Numbered from the stretch's first letter, positions 1 through 6,664 are shown. The stretch is DNA of 9,440 nt from CAYJGN01 sp964369635 (GCA_964369635.1 CAYJGN010000060.1:1-9440); one strand, 5' to 3'. A program made the numbers and translations. Notes: generated by a model not told the origin, from the sequence alone.

Positions 1-17
1 ACATTTGTTTTTGGCAT
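1..17 (-). CDS. rplD: 50S ribosomal protein L4, first five codons only (partial, runs off the left edge)
   Basis: An ATG at 17-15 on the minus strand opens a frame reading M-P-K-T-N before the window ends. A GGAGG ribosome binding site (26-30) sits 8 nt upstream, and the start lies 17 bp after the rplC stop. The identity rests mainly on position: in bacterial S10 operons rplC is followed by rplD, and many L4 proteins begin M-P-K. In E. coli L4 is also the autogenous regulator of this operon. Only the start can be seen here. Confidence 0.75.
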
Positions 18-34
18 TGTGATTTCCTCCTTCC

Positions 35-667
35 TTAACCTTTAACCGCATCTGTTAGAACTACTATGCTACCTTTAGGACCCGGTAGAGCACCTTTAAC
101 AGCTATTAGATTGTTCTCAACATCAACTTTAACCACATAAAGATTTTGAACTGTTACGTTCTCACTTCCCATATGTCCCGGTAATTTCTTACCTTTCATA
201 ACACGACCAGGATCTGAGTTTGCACCCATTGAACCAGCATGTCTGTGTACAGGACCTGTACCATGAGTTTCTTTTAGTTTCGAGAAGTTCCATCTCTTGA
301 TAGCGCCCTGGAAACCTTTACCTTTACTTTTTCCGTGAACATCGATCATATCGCCCACTTCAAAGCTGTCCGCTTTTATAATATCGCCTACATTGTAGCC
401 GCTTATATCTTCAATGCGGAACTCGCGAAGAGTTCTCTTCGCAGCGACGTCACCCTTTGCAAAGTGACCTGCCATTGGTTTGTTAACTCTTTTTGCTGAT
501 AGATCGCCATAGCCTACTTGTAGAGCCTCGTAGCCATCGTTCTCAAGAGTTTTCTTCTGTGATACAACGCAAGGTCCTGCCTCAACTACCGTTACCGGTA
601 CAACATTTCCCTTTTCATCAAAAATCTGCGTCATACCGATTTTTTTGCCGATGATAAATTTTTTCAT
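35..667 (-). CDS. rplC: 50S ribosomal protein L3
   Basis: L3 is one of the first proteins to assemble on 23S rRNA; it binds near the 3' end and reaches toward the peptidyl transferase centre. The 210-residue length is normal for bacteria. The N-terminus has the family signature K-K-I-G-M-T-Q-I-F (residues 8-16). The conserved central loop spans about 138-167, with G-P-V-H-R-H-A-G-S-M-G followed by D-P-G-R-V-M-K-G-K-K and G-H-M-G. Around 148-150 the residues are G-A-N, so the glutamine methylated by PrmB in E. coli L3 appears to be absent. The ATG at 667 has an AGGAGG site (677-682) 9 nt upstream. The gene lies 61 bp after rpsJ and 17 bp before rplD, so it is co-transcribed in the S10 operon. 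Confidence 0.98.
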   Translation of the reverse strand: MKKFIIGKKIGMTQIFDEKGNVVPVTVVEAGPCVVSQKKTLENDGYEALQVGYGDLSAKRVNKPMAGHFAKGDVAAKRTLREFRIEDISGYNVGDIIKADSFEVGDMIDVHGKSKGKGFQGAIKRWNFSKLKETHGTGPVHRHAGSMGANSDPGRVMKGKKLPGHMGSENVTVQNLYVVKVDVENNLIAVKGALPGPKGSIVVLTDAVKG

Positions 668-728
668 ATTCCTTTTCCTCCTTTAGGTTATTGGTTGGTG
701 TTACCCAACATGACCTGCAGCGACATTT

Positions 729-1040
729 TTAGAGTTTTATCTCTATGTCAACTCCAGCAGGAAGTTCAAGTCCCATAAGGGCCTCAACTGTTTTGTTTGA
801 CGGTTTTAAGATGTCGATTAGTCTTTTGTGTGTTCTCATCTCAAACTGCTCACGACTGTCCTTGTACTTGTGCACCGCACGAAGTATAGTAACAATCTCT
901 TTCTCGGTAGGTAGTGGGATAGGTCCTGAAACCCTTGCCCCTGTTCTCTTTGCTGTTTCGAGTATCTTCTCGCAAGAAGCATCTACTAAGCTGTGATCAT
1001 ACCCTTTTATCCGAATTCTGATTTTTTCTTTGACTGCCAT
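729..1040 (-). CDS. rpsJ: 30S ribosomal protein S10 (transcription factor NusE)
   Basis: S10 belongs to the 30S head and, as NusE, pairs with NusB in antitermination complexes. With the start at 1040 the protein is 103 residues, the usual family length. It opens M-A-V-K-E-K-I-R-I-R-I-K-G-Y-D-H, contains the conserved G-P-I-P-L-P-T stretch (about 39-45) and ends with the signature E-L-P-A-G-V-D-I-E-I-K-L. The start is set by an AGGAGG site (1048-1053) lying 7 nt from the ATG at 1040. An in-frame ATG at 1046 would be only 1 nt from that site, and a GTG at 1112 would add 24 residues foreign to the family. It is the first gene of the S10 operon and is preceded by a long structured leader. Confidence 0.98.
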   Translation of the reverse strand: MAVKEKIRIRIKGYDHSLVDASCEKILETAKRTGARVSGPIPLPTEKEIVTILRAVHKYKDSREQFEMRTHKRLIDILKPSNKTVEALMGLELPAGVDIEIKL

Positions 1041-1140
1041 TTTCATTCCTCCTCTATATTTATAATAAGTGGGGGACATCTTTTCGCGGTTTCTGTCACC
1101 ATTTATCGCCACCCGTCCGGGTGTTTAAATAGTATCTCAT

Positions 1141-1174
1141 AAAAAATCGACAAACTTTTATTAAAGTTTAGTCG
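1141..1174 (-). terminator. Intrinsic terminator / possible attenuator upstream of rpsJ
   Basis: On the minus strand, arms GTCG-AAACTTT and its complement (plus coordinates 1148-1158 and 1163-1174, with a one-base bulge at 1170) enclose a 4-nt loop. They form an 11-bp stem followed directly by ATTTTTT (1147-1141). It is AT-rich and so moderately stable, but the hairpin-plus-T-run form is clear for this strand only. It lies 101 bp upstream of the rpsJ start and about 245 bp after the stop of the YfhO-type gene. It could end read-through from that gene, attenuate the S10 operon, or both. Confidence 0.65.
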
Positions 1175-1205
1175 GACAGAGCTTTAAAAGCCGCAGTGCA
1201 AATCT

Positions 1206-1313
1206 CTATTGACACAGCACGCTGTATACAGCGCCGTCTGTCAAGTTCGAAATAATGCAAATGTATTTCTGTCGCCCGTTTTTCGGACATACTCCACGAA
1301 AATTACCCGTCAT
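1206..1313 (-). CDS. Candidate 35-codon leader ORF in the S10 leader (doubtful)
   Basis: An ATG at 1313-1311 opens a 35-residue frame ending in TAG at 1208-1206. It begins M-T-G-N-F-R-G-V-C-P and ends Y-S-V-L-C-Q. Its start codon lies in the triloop hairpin at 1307-1321, and its final codons run through the long hairpin 1209-1244, with the stop just beyond the base. An AGAGG motif lies 11 nt upstream, which is a weak and distant ribosome binding site. No family is recognised. A frame of this length can arise by chance, so this is listed as a possibility only. Confidence 0.12.
   Translation of the reverse strand: MTGNFRGVCPKNGRQKYICIISNLTDGAVYSVLCQ
1209..1244 (-). other. Long imperfect hairpin in the S10 leader
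   Basis: Two 16-nt arms flank a TATA loop. On the minus strand the outer six pairs are TTGACA/TGTCAA. The inner five are CGCTG/CAGCG plus a G-T pair. Between them an asymmetric-looking middle has three mismatches. In all there are 12 Watson-Crick pairs and one wobble pair out of 16 positions. No T-run follows in either direction, so it is not an intrinsic terminator. It is the strongest secondary structure in the leader and a candidate protein-binding or RNA-switch element. Confidence 0.6.
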
Positions 1314-1345
1314 TTTGACGGCAACCTCTCGCTTCAACGCATATC

Positions 1346-1394
1346 ATTGCAGTCGTGCCCTAATATAATAACATACTCATAGCACGATTGCAAT
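1346..1394. repeat. 13-bp inverted repeat bracketing the S10 promoter
   Basis: ATTGCAGTCGTGC at 1346-1358 matches the reverse complement of 1382-1394 (ATTGCAATCGTGC) at 12 of 13 positions, with a 23-bp spacer. The right-hand arm covers the -35 hexamer, and the left-hand arm coincides with the predicted first bases of the transcript. It could be an operator for a dimeric regulator. In read-through RNA from the upstream gene it could also form a hairpin that buries the promoter region. No known operator consensus was recognised. Confidence 0.55.
1365..1393 (-). promoter_or_regulatory. Predicted sigma-A promoter of the S10 operon
   Basis: On the minus strand, -35 TTGCAA (1393-1388) and -10 TATTAT (1370-1365) are separated by 17 bp, predicting a start near 1358. 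The -35 begins only 25 bp after the stop of the YfhO-type gene, with no terminator in between. A second -10-like TACTAT at 1134-1129 lies closer to rpsJ but has no convincing -35, and what there is would fall inside the terminator hairpin. Confidence 0.6.
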
Positions 1395-1417
1395 AGTTTT
1401 TTTCATCTTTTTTCATT

Positions 1418-4174
1418 TTAAGAAACATCATTTTTTCTCTTCAATTTTCGAGCTATTTTCGAAAACAAATTTAGCGCGATAATCTTTTTATAGAAAACCA
1501 AAATCAGCACAATTATAAATGAAGATATACTCAAAAACAATGTTAAATTATAATACTGCGGTCTATAACGAAGATGCACTTGATAATCTCCCTTTGCAAT
1601 ATCAGCTCCAATAAAACCATAGTTCACAGTATAGGTTTCTGTTTTCTCACCATTCAAAAACAACTCCCAACCTTCATTATAAGGTATAGAGAAAGATAAA
1701 ATCCCATCCTCTTCAACCGATATATCCCCATATATCTCATCATCTCTAAACGATGTTATTTCAAGGGCACTGTCATTTGCCATTTCAAGAGCCAGCTCTG
1801 TTGTGAAGAGAGTATTTTCATCTATAAAGTAATTTGTTTGAGCAATTTCAAAGTTATCAATGAAGTAATCGAAATTTGATCCCGCAGGATCTCCATTTAT
1901 TTCAAACCATATCCTTTCAAAGACGCAATTTGTAAAGGTATACTCAACTCTATTTTCACCGGCATCGAACAAAATTTCACTGTAATCAACAGGTATTCCC
2001 TCATTAAGCTCACCTATCTCACCATAGTGAATCCTCATCTCGGTTGCAACCTCAGCTTTAAAATCAAATGTTATTTGAAAACTCGATGAGTAGTTTGTCT
2101 TGTTATAATCAAATGAAAATTTGGGGTTCCCTGTGTTTAGTGATGTATATCCCGAAGTTTCGCTATATGCTTCAAACGTAGCATTCAAAGCATTGTTATC
2201 ATAGAGGGTAATCGGCAGTATTTGCGTTTCATAAAGCTTATAGTCTGAGTTGCCTGCTTCTTTTGTGATAGCAGTGTGATTCATTATCAATGCTTTGTTC
2301 AAATCTGAGACACTCTCTTCACCAACAGAATTTGTATAGACAAACCCGAGCGGAAAAGCATAGTTGTTTTTATAAATCGGCGAGCCTCCTGATATACCTA
2401 TACGCTCACTACCATAAAGTTTGTATGCAACCGAACTCGCATCGCCAACCTTATACTCCACTCCACAAAGATTTACAAAATCAAGCGGTGTTGAAAGACC
2501 TGCAACATAATTTGGGTAAATCGGATGCTGATTTGCTCCAAGCGCCTCTGCTAAAGCTAAGTTGGATTTGCTTTGAACTGAGCTGTAGTAGTCCATACCG
2601 TTATATCCTGCAATAAGCGAATCATTCACCATATAAAATTTATCAAAGCTTGTGAGACGGGTAAAGTTATCATCTTCAAGGGTTTGTATTGCATAATAGC
2701 TGTCATCATAATAGAAATCATTGTGCTCCATTTCAGATACATTAACATTCAAACTTCTACCGATAACCGAAACCTCAAACATAGCTACTATTATAATAAG
2801 AGAAGATGCTATATATTTAATGGGTCTATATTTGATTTTTGTAACTGCCAGAAGGATTGTAATAGCTATAGCAGAAAAAACAAGTACAACCCCTCTCAAT
2901 AGATCTTCATCGGTTGCCAAAGCTGCAAAATCAATTTCTGCCAAATTGAGCCCGGTAAGTCGCGTGTATGAAGCGATAAGGAAGAGCGAAACTATAGAAA
3001 GCGATATTAAGTTTAAACGCCGCTCCAAAACAACCTTCCCGAGCGAAACGCCCGCAACAAACAAAAGTCCAAAGGTAAAAAGAAAAGTAAATCTATAAGT
3101 TGCACCCGAAAAGGCATTAAATAGACTCGGAAAAAACTGCGAATATACCATGTAAAAGGTAAATACGAAAAACAAAATATGTGACAGTTTATTTTTCATC
3201 CCTTTGACAGATACGATTTGAGATGAGGCAATTAAAGCTATAACACCGCAATAAAGTAGTGGTTGCTCATAAAAACCAGGGTAGCTAAATTTCTGCGCTG
3301 CATCCTCTATAGGGAGCAACATTCTTATATTTTTAATTTCAGTAATGTTCAGGCTAAAAAAGTTTGACAACTCTGCCCATATATCAACAGAACCAACCCT
3401 ACCGCCGTCGGCAATAGCCATCAGTTGAGGTATTAGCATCGGCAGTGAAATCAAGATACCCGCGGCAAATAAACCTGCATGTTTCGCAGACTTTATTAAA
3501 AAAATTTTAATATCACCACTACTCGCAACAAGACGAAATATCGAATAGAAGATAAAGAAAAAGCAAAACATATAAAATGTATAGAAACTACATGCACCAA
3601 ACAGAGCTGTGCAGAGAACAAACATCAAATGTTTACCACGAGATATGCTTCTCTCAGCGGCATAGCATACAAGTGAAACAAGTAGAATAGGCGTTGCGAA
3701 AAAGTAATGATGTCCCCAAACTATAGCAAATGCCGAAAAACCGTAAAATAACGCAATCGCCACTGAAACAAGCTCGTTTGCACCGGCCTCTTTTAGCAGC
3801 CTGAAAAAGAAAAACCCAGCTAACACGAGTTTCGCTACTATTAAAATAGGTACAAGGTGTATCGACTGTTCAGGAGTTACGAATAAGTAAAATATATTAA
3901 ACGGGTCAAGCAGTACCAGGGGAATAGAAAATATCGTCGCACCAAGACCTAAGCTAAAACTCCAGAGAGGAAATCCGCTCTCTACCCAATCTTTAAAATA
4001 AGATGTAAAAGGGAAATATGCATTTAATGTATCTGATGCAGCAAGCGAGAATAGAAAAACACTATCTCGCGATAGATATTTAGCATAAATATAAACACCA
4101 CAAATAACTGCCGCTATCAGGAAAACTATCTCACCATAATTCCTTTTTGTAAAACTTAAAACTCTATTTTTCAT
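1418..4174 (-). CDS. YfhO-family polytopic membrane protein, putative GT-C-type glycosyltransferase
   Basis: This 918-residue protein has an N-terminal membrane half (about 13 segments between residues 13 and 471), a large extracytoplasmic region (about 475-870) and a last membrane segment (876-896) before a Lys/Arg-rich tail. The first outer loop has an acidic A-S-D-T-L-N-A-Y-F-P-F motif (D48) and F-P-L-W-S-F-S-L-G-L-G (68-78), both characteristic of YfhO proteins. The end also fits: S-I-P-Y-N-E-G-W-E-L-F-L-N-G-E-K (829-844), then a short strand region and a Y-R-P motif (870-872). B. subtilis and Listeria YfhO add sugars from undecaprenyl-phosphate carriers to teichoic acids; the substrate here is unknown. 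The ATG at 4174 has a weak AGGG site. It follows the DUF2142 gene by 16 bp. No GT2 partner (CsbB/GtrB type) or flippase is visible nearby. Confidence 0.85.
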   Translation of the reverse strand: MKNRVLSFTKRNYGEIVFLIAAVICGVYIYAKYLSRDSVFLFSLAASDTLNAYFPFTSYFKDWVESGFPLWSFSLGLGATIFSIPLVLLDPFNIFYLFVTPEQSIHLVPILIVAKLVLAGFFFFRLLKEAGANELVSVAIALFYGFSAFAIVWGHHYFFATPILLVSLVCYAAERSISRGKHLMFVLCTALFGACSFYTFYMFCFFFIFYSIFRLVASSGDIKIFLIKSAKHAGLFAAGILISLPMLIPQLMAIADGGRVGSVDIWAELSNFFSLNITEIKNIRMLLPIEDAAQKFSYPGFYEQPLLYCGVIALIASSQIVSVKGMKNKLSHILFFVFTFYMVYSQFFPSLFNAFSGATYRFTFLFTFGLLFVAGVSLGKVVLERRLNLISLSIVSLFLIASYTRLTGLNLAEIDFAALATDEDLLRGVVLVFSAIAITILLAVTKIKYRPIKYIASSLIIIVAMFEVSVIGRSLNVNVSEMEHNDFYYDDSYYAIQTLEDDNFTRLTSFDKFYMVNDSLIAGYNGMDYYSSVQSKSNLALAEALGANQHPIYPNYVAGLSTPLDFVNLCGVEYKVGDASSVAYKLYGSERIGISGGSPIYKNNYAFPLGFVYTNSVGEESVSDLNKALIMNHTAITKEAGNSDYKLYETQILPITLYDNNALNATFEAYSETSGYTSLNTGNPKFSFDYNKTNYSSSFQITFDFKAEVATEMRIHYGEIGELNEGIPVDYSEILFDAGENRVEYTFTNCVFERIWFEINGDPAGSNFDYFIDNFEIAQTNYFIDENTLFTTELALEMANDSALEITSFRDDEIYGDISVEEDGILSFSIPYNEGWELFLNGEKTETYTVNYGFIGADIAKGDYQVHLRYRPQYYNLTLFLSISSFIIVLILVFYKKIIALNLFSKIARKLKRKNDVS

Positions 4175-4190
4175 TTTCCCTACTCCGAAC

Positions 4191-6080
4191 TTAATAGAAT
4201 ATATATAATGTATGGGTTAAAGAAAACATCAAAAAGGCAGATGCCGCAACAAAGACCTTTGCAAAGCCGTCTTTTTCTTTATTTCGTTCGTTATCCTTCT
4301 TAAAGAAAAATGGGAGCAATATTATAATAGGAAGAAAATACCTCGGTTGCAGACCATCAATATAGTCAGAACCAACGTTTGATGCATAGAGGTAGAGCGA
4401 GAACGCAGTTACCATAATAGTTATAAAGGCAATAGATGCAACAATCGACTTATTCTTTATATTTAACCTAACTGCTGAGGTATAGTTTCTTGCAACTTCT
4501 ATAATAAATAGGAAATACAGGAATAGTATCGTAGACGATGGAATTATGTTTGAATTGTTTAACGCTATCGTCGGGTTAAATCCTCTCATTAAATAGTCGA
4601 TAATTCCGATAAACGGTATCCGCAAGAAAATCTTTATCGTATAAACAATATTTTCTACCATAAATCTCAGCTGCGCTGTGAAGTCACTTTGCATATCACC
4701 ATAAAACTGCATATTGATAAAAATCGTCCAAACAGCAAATAGCAGAAGCGATACACCCACACAGCTTGCAATAAAGCGGTATTTATCTTTTTTATCAATA
4801 AATACATCTGTAGGCAGTATAAACAGCAGTAAAAACAGCGGCAGATAATTTACCTTTGTGAGTATCAAAAGGGCAAAAACCCCTGTGACTATCACCCTGT
4901 CCCATCTATCTATATTACCCTCACAGAATTTCATAATGTACGATACAAAAAGTATTATCATTCCATTTGTTACCGAATCAACGCTGTAAGAACTTGCTAA
5001 AAAAACATTAAAAAACATCATAGAAAAGGCAAGGATAAACAGCTTGTACCGCTTTGTGTTTTTAATTGCAAAGAAAACACAAGCAGCAAATGCCAATGCA
5101 TTGATAATCCTCGCAGGATAGTACATTAGCGCAAATGTTGTAGGGAGAAATAGCGATAAAAATTTTGATAATAGTATTCCAATTGCCTGCGGTAGATAGC
5201 TAAATGAGAAATAGGTAGCGGCTGTGCCAAAGCTATCAGCCGACATATCCTCTCTATTTGGCAGAACCTCGTGTACCTCGCTATCATCTATTGCAAGCCC
5301 TTTAAACTCAAGACTTCCAGCACCATAGTACCAATCAATAGGCTCCCACATACTCTGGACATTGAACAATCGTCCCTCTGCTGTTACCGCTGATTTTGCA
5401 AGATGCCGCTCCTCGTCTTGGCCCATATTTATAGGGCTTATAACCGCAAAAGTAACGGCAAAAAACAAAACCGCACAAAACGATAGCTTCGCTATATCAA
5501 CTCCGATGAAAGAAAAGTAGCAGATTGAGAAAATAGCAGCCGTTATTATGAGCAAAAGAAAGGCTATAAGTAGCGTATTCCTCTGGTATCTATATGATAA
5601 TTTAAGCGCTTTGCCGCTCTCTTCTCCATCTATAATTAGCTCCGCTCCACTCTCGATCATATCCCCTGCCATAAATGCAACTTTGCTTGTATCTGAGAGT
5701 CCAACCCCCACGATTTCCATTTGGTATAAAACATTTTTTGAAAGAGCCGAAACATCAAAATAGTAGAAATCGTTATCTGAAAACTTCGTAGCATCAAGAG
5801 TTACGCTGTGGACAAGACTATCCCCCTCATAAAAAGAAACTTCATACGAGCAGTTGTTTTCTCGCTGATAGGTGCCGGTATAAATACCGATATGCGAAAT
5901 ATCCTCTTCAAGCAGTATATTCTGCTCGAGAGTTATCTCATTTTCGCTCTCAATATAGCTCTCGTTCAAGTAAAGCGCATCAAACACTTTGTCAGAATAG
6001 GTCAAAAACATATAAAAGAGGATAACTAATAAAAAAACTCCTGCAAAAATCCCCGCTTTTCTCGCTGCTTTAATGTTCAT
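4191..6080 (-). CDS. DUF2142-type polytopic membrane protein, putative surface glycosyltransferase
   Basis: The protein has 629 residues. One N-terminal membrane segment (about 10-27) is followed by a beta-rich extracytoplasmic domain (about 30-165) and then about 12 further segments from 167 to 627. After the third segment comes the motif I-N-M-G-Q-D-E-E-R-H (217-226). This corresponds to the P-x-D-E-x-x-H outer-loop motif I associate with DUF2142 proteins, with D222 and E223 as candidate catalytic or metal-binding acids. S-S-Y-S-V-D-S (363-369) and L-Q-P-R-Y-F-L-P-I (577-585) also match that family. DUF2142 proteins are often found in cell-wall polysaccharide loci and look like GT-C-fold enzymes; the activity is unproven. 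The start at 6080 has a GTGGGG site 6 nt away. It is the first gene of a two-gene operon with the YfhO-type gene. Confidence 0.75.
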   Translation of the reverse strand: MNIKAARKAGIFAGVFLLVILFYMFLTYSDKVFDALYLNESYIESENEITLEQNILLEEDISHIGIYTGTYQRENNCSYEVSFYEGDSLVHSVTLDATKFSDNDFYYFDVSALSKNVLYQMEIVGVGLSDTSKVAFMAGDMIESGAELIIDGEESGKALKLSYRYQRNTLLIAFLLLIITAAIFSICYFSFIGVDIAKLSFCAVLFFAVTFAVISPINMGQDEERHLAKSAVTAEGRLFNVQSMWEPIDWYYGAGSLEFKGLAIDDSEVHEVLPNREDMSADSFGTAATYFSFSYLPQAIGILLSKFLSLFLPTTFALMYYPARIINALAFAACVFFAIKNTKRYKLFILAFSMMFFNVFLASSYSVDSVTNGMIILFVSYIMKFCEGNIDRWDRVIVTGVFALLILTKVNYLPLFLLLFILPTDVFIDKKDKYRFIASCVGVSLLLFAVWTIFINMQFYGDMQSDFTAQLRFMVENIVYTIKIFLRIPFIGIIDYLMRGFNPTIALNNSNIIPSSTILFLYFLFIIEVARNYTSAVRLNIKNKSIVASIAFITIMVTAFSLYLYASNVGSDYIDGLQPRYFLPIIILLPFFFKKDNERNKEKDGFAKVFVAASAFLMFSLTHTLYIFY

Positions 6081-6146
6081 ATATACCCCACAAAATTTTA
6101 TATCATAAATAGTTAATCGTTTTGATTGTTCATACAGTTAAGCATT

Positions 6147-6175
6147 ATTATAACCGCAAAACAAAAAAAAGACAA
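6147..6175 (-). promoter_or_regulatory. Predicted promoter of the DUF2142-YfhO operon
   Basis: On the minus strand, -35 TTGTCT (6175-6170) and a perfect -10 TATAAT (6152-6147) are 17 bp apart, with a T-rich spacer. The -35 starts directly after the T-run of the acpP terminator. The predicted start is near 6140, leaving a leader of about 60 nt before the ATG at 6080. The compact terminator-then-promoter arrangement suggests that the two units are transcribed independently. Confidence 0.6.
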
Positions 6176-6176
6176 C

Positions 6177-6206
6177 AAAAAAACCACCGTCCAAAAAGAC
6201 GGCAGT
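6177..6206 (-). terminator. Intrinsic terminator of acpP
   Basis: Arms at 6198-6206 and 6183-6191 form a 9-bp stem with two G-U pairs; the core is CCGTC/GACGG. The loop is 6 nt (6192-6197), and on the minus strand a run of seven T follows (6183-6177). It starts 12 bp after the acpP stop. Confidence 0.85.
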
Positions 6207-6218
6207 TCTTTAAGTCGT

Positions 6219-6446
6219 TTAGATGTTTTCCTCAACATAGGCAACTACGTCGCCAACAGTTTTTGCATTCTCTGCAAGCTCATCTGGAACTTCGATATCA
6301 AACTCTTCTTCGATAGCCATAATAAGGTCTACAAGGTCGAGTGAATCTGCTCCGAGATCTTCAACAATTGTTGACTCCATTGTTATATCTGAAGCTTCGA
6401 CATCAAACTGTCCTGATAAAATTTCTTGTAATTTTTCAAATACCAT
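6219..6446 (-). CDS. acpP: Acyl carrier protein
   Basis: This is the 75-residue, strongly acidic carrier that holds growing acyl chains as thioesters in type II fatty acid synthesis. Ser35 in the L-G-A-D-S-L-D-L-V-D motif (31-40) is the expected attachment site for 4'-phosphopantetheine, added by AcpS. Helix II (36-50) and the E-E-F-D-I-E-V-P-D stretch that follows are canonical. The ATG at 6446 has an excellent AGGAGGT site 7 nt upstream. It has its own promoter and terminator and no fab, plsX or rnc gene beside it, so it is monocistronic here. The type II fatty acid role is more likely than a polyketide or surface-polymer carrier because the sequence is typical of AcpP. Confidence 0.97.
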   Translation of the reverse strand: MVFEKLQEILSGQFDVEASDITMESTIVEDLGADSLDLVDLIMAIEEEFDIEVPDELAENAKTVGDVVAYVEENI

Positions 6447-6475
6447 TTTGTTACCTCCTGAATTTTTCTACTTTG

Positions 6476-6504
6476 AGTTTATACCACACTTCTTTAGTTG
6501 TCAA
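6476..6504 (-). promoter_or_regulatory. Predicted promoter of acpP
   Basis: A perfect TTGACA (6504-6499, minus strand) is followed either by TATAAA after 15 bp (6483-6478) or by the poorer TAAACT after 17 bp (6481-6476). Both place the start about 25 nt upstream of the acpP ATG. No FapR-like or FabT-like operator was recognised. Confidence 0.6.
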
Positions 6505-6604
6505 TATCTTTTTTGGAAAAATTTTCGTCTTTTTTATGAACATTGTAATAAACTACAATATATTCTATTTAAAGAAACTATTTTCTCTCTTTTGCAAATA
6601 ATTA

Positions 6605-6633
6605 GTGCCAAATTCACCAAAATATTGTATTAT
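6605..6633 (+). promoter_or_regulatory. Predicted promoter of the flavoprotein operon
   Basis: GTGCCA (6605-6610) and TATTAT (6628-6633) are 17 bp apart on the plus strand, giving a start near 6640 and a short leader before the AAAGGA site (6653-6658). The match is moderate and the area is very AT-rich, so other -10 choices (for example TATACT at about 6639) are possible. The rest of the 218-bp divergent gap (6447-6664) shows no other clear element. Confidence 0.4.
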
Positions 6634-6664
6634 ATATTTATACTCATATTAGAAAGGATTTATT

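Larger units (their letters stand above)
1041..1358 (-). promoter_or_regulatory. Predicted structured 5' leader of the S10 operon
   Basis: If transcription starts about 7 nt after the -10 at 1365-1370, the rpsJ mRNA has an untranslated leader of about 318 nt. Reading toward rpsJ, the leader has a 6-bp hairpin with a triloop (1307-1321), a long imperfect hairpin (1209-1244), a terminator-like hairpin with a T-run (1141-1174) and a 5-bp CACCC/GGGTG hairpin (1110-1123). The AGGAGG site follows. This is the layout of an attenuation leader. Autogenous L4 control of the S10 leader is established in E. coli and related gammaproteobacteria; applying it here is inference. Alternatively the stretch is a dispersed intergenic repeat and the terminator serves the upstream membrane-protein operon. 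No riboswitch class was recognised. Confidence 0.5.

Noticed and set aside
690..728. A small hairpin (GTTGG/CCAAC) between rpsJ and rplC
   Set aside because: The stem is only about 5 bp with no T-run. It is too weak to call as a regulatory or processing site.
1041..1112. A 24-residue N-terminal extension of S10 from a GTG at 1112
   Set aside because: The AGGAGG site at 1048-1053 is ideally spaced for the ATG at 1040, which gives the normal 103-residue S10. The extension has no ribosome binding site and no family resemblance.
1129..1157. A second S10 promoter with -10 TACTAT at 1134-1129
   Set aside because: No acceptable -35 lies at 16-18 bp, and its position would fall within the terminator stem. 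The promoter at 1365-1393 is clearly better.
2721..3098. A 125-codon plus-strand frame
   Set aside because: It lies wholly inside the YfhO-type gene on the opposite strand, lacks a ribosome binding site and resembles no family.
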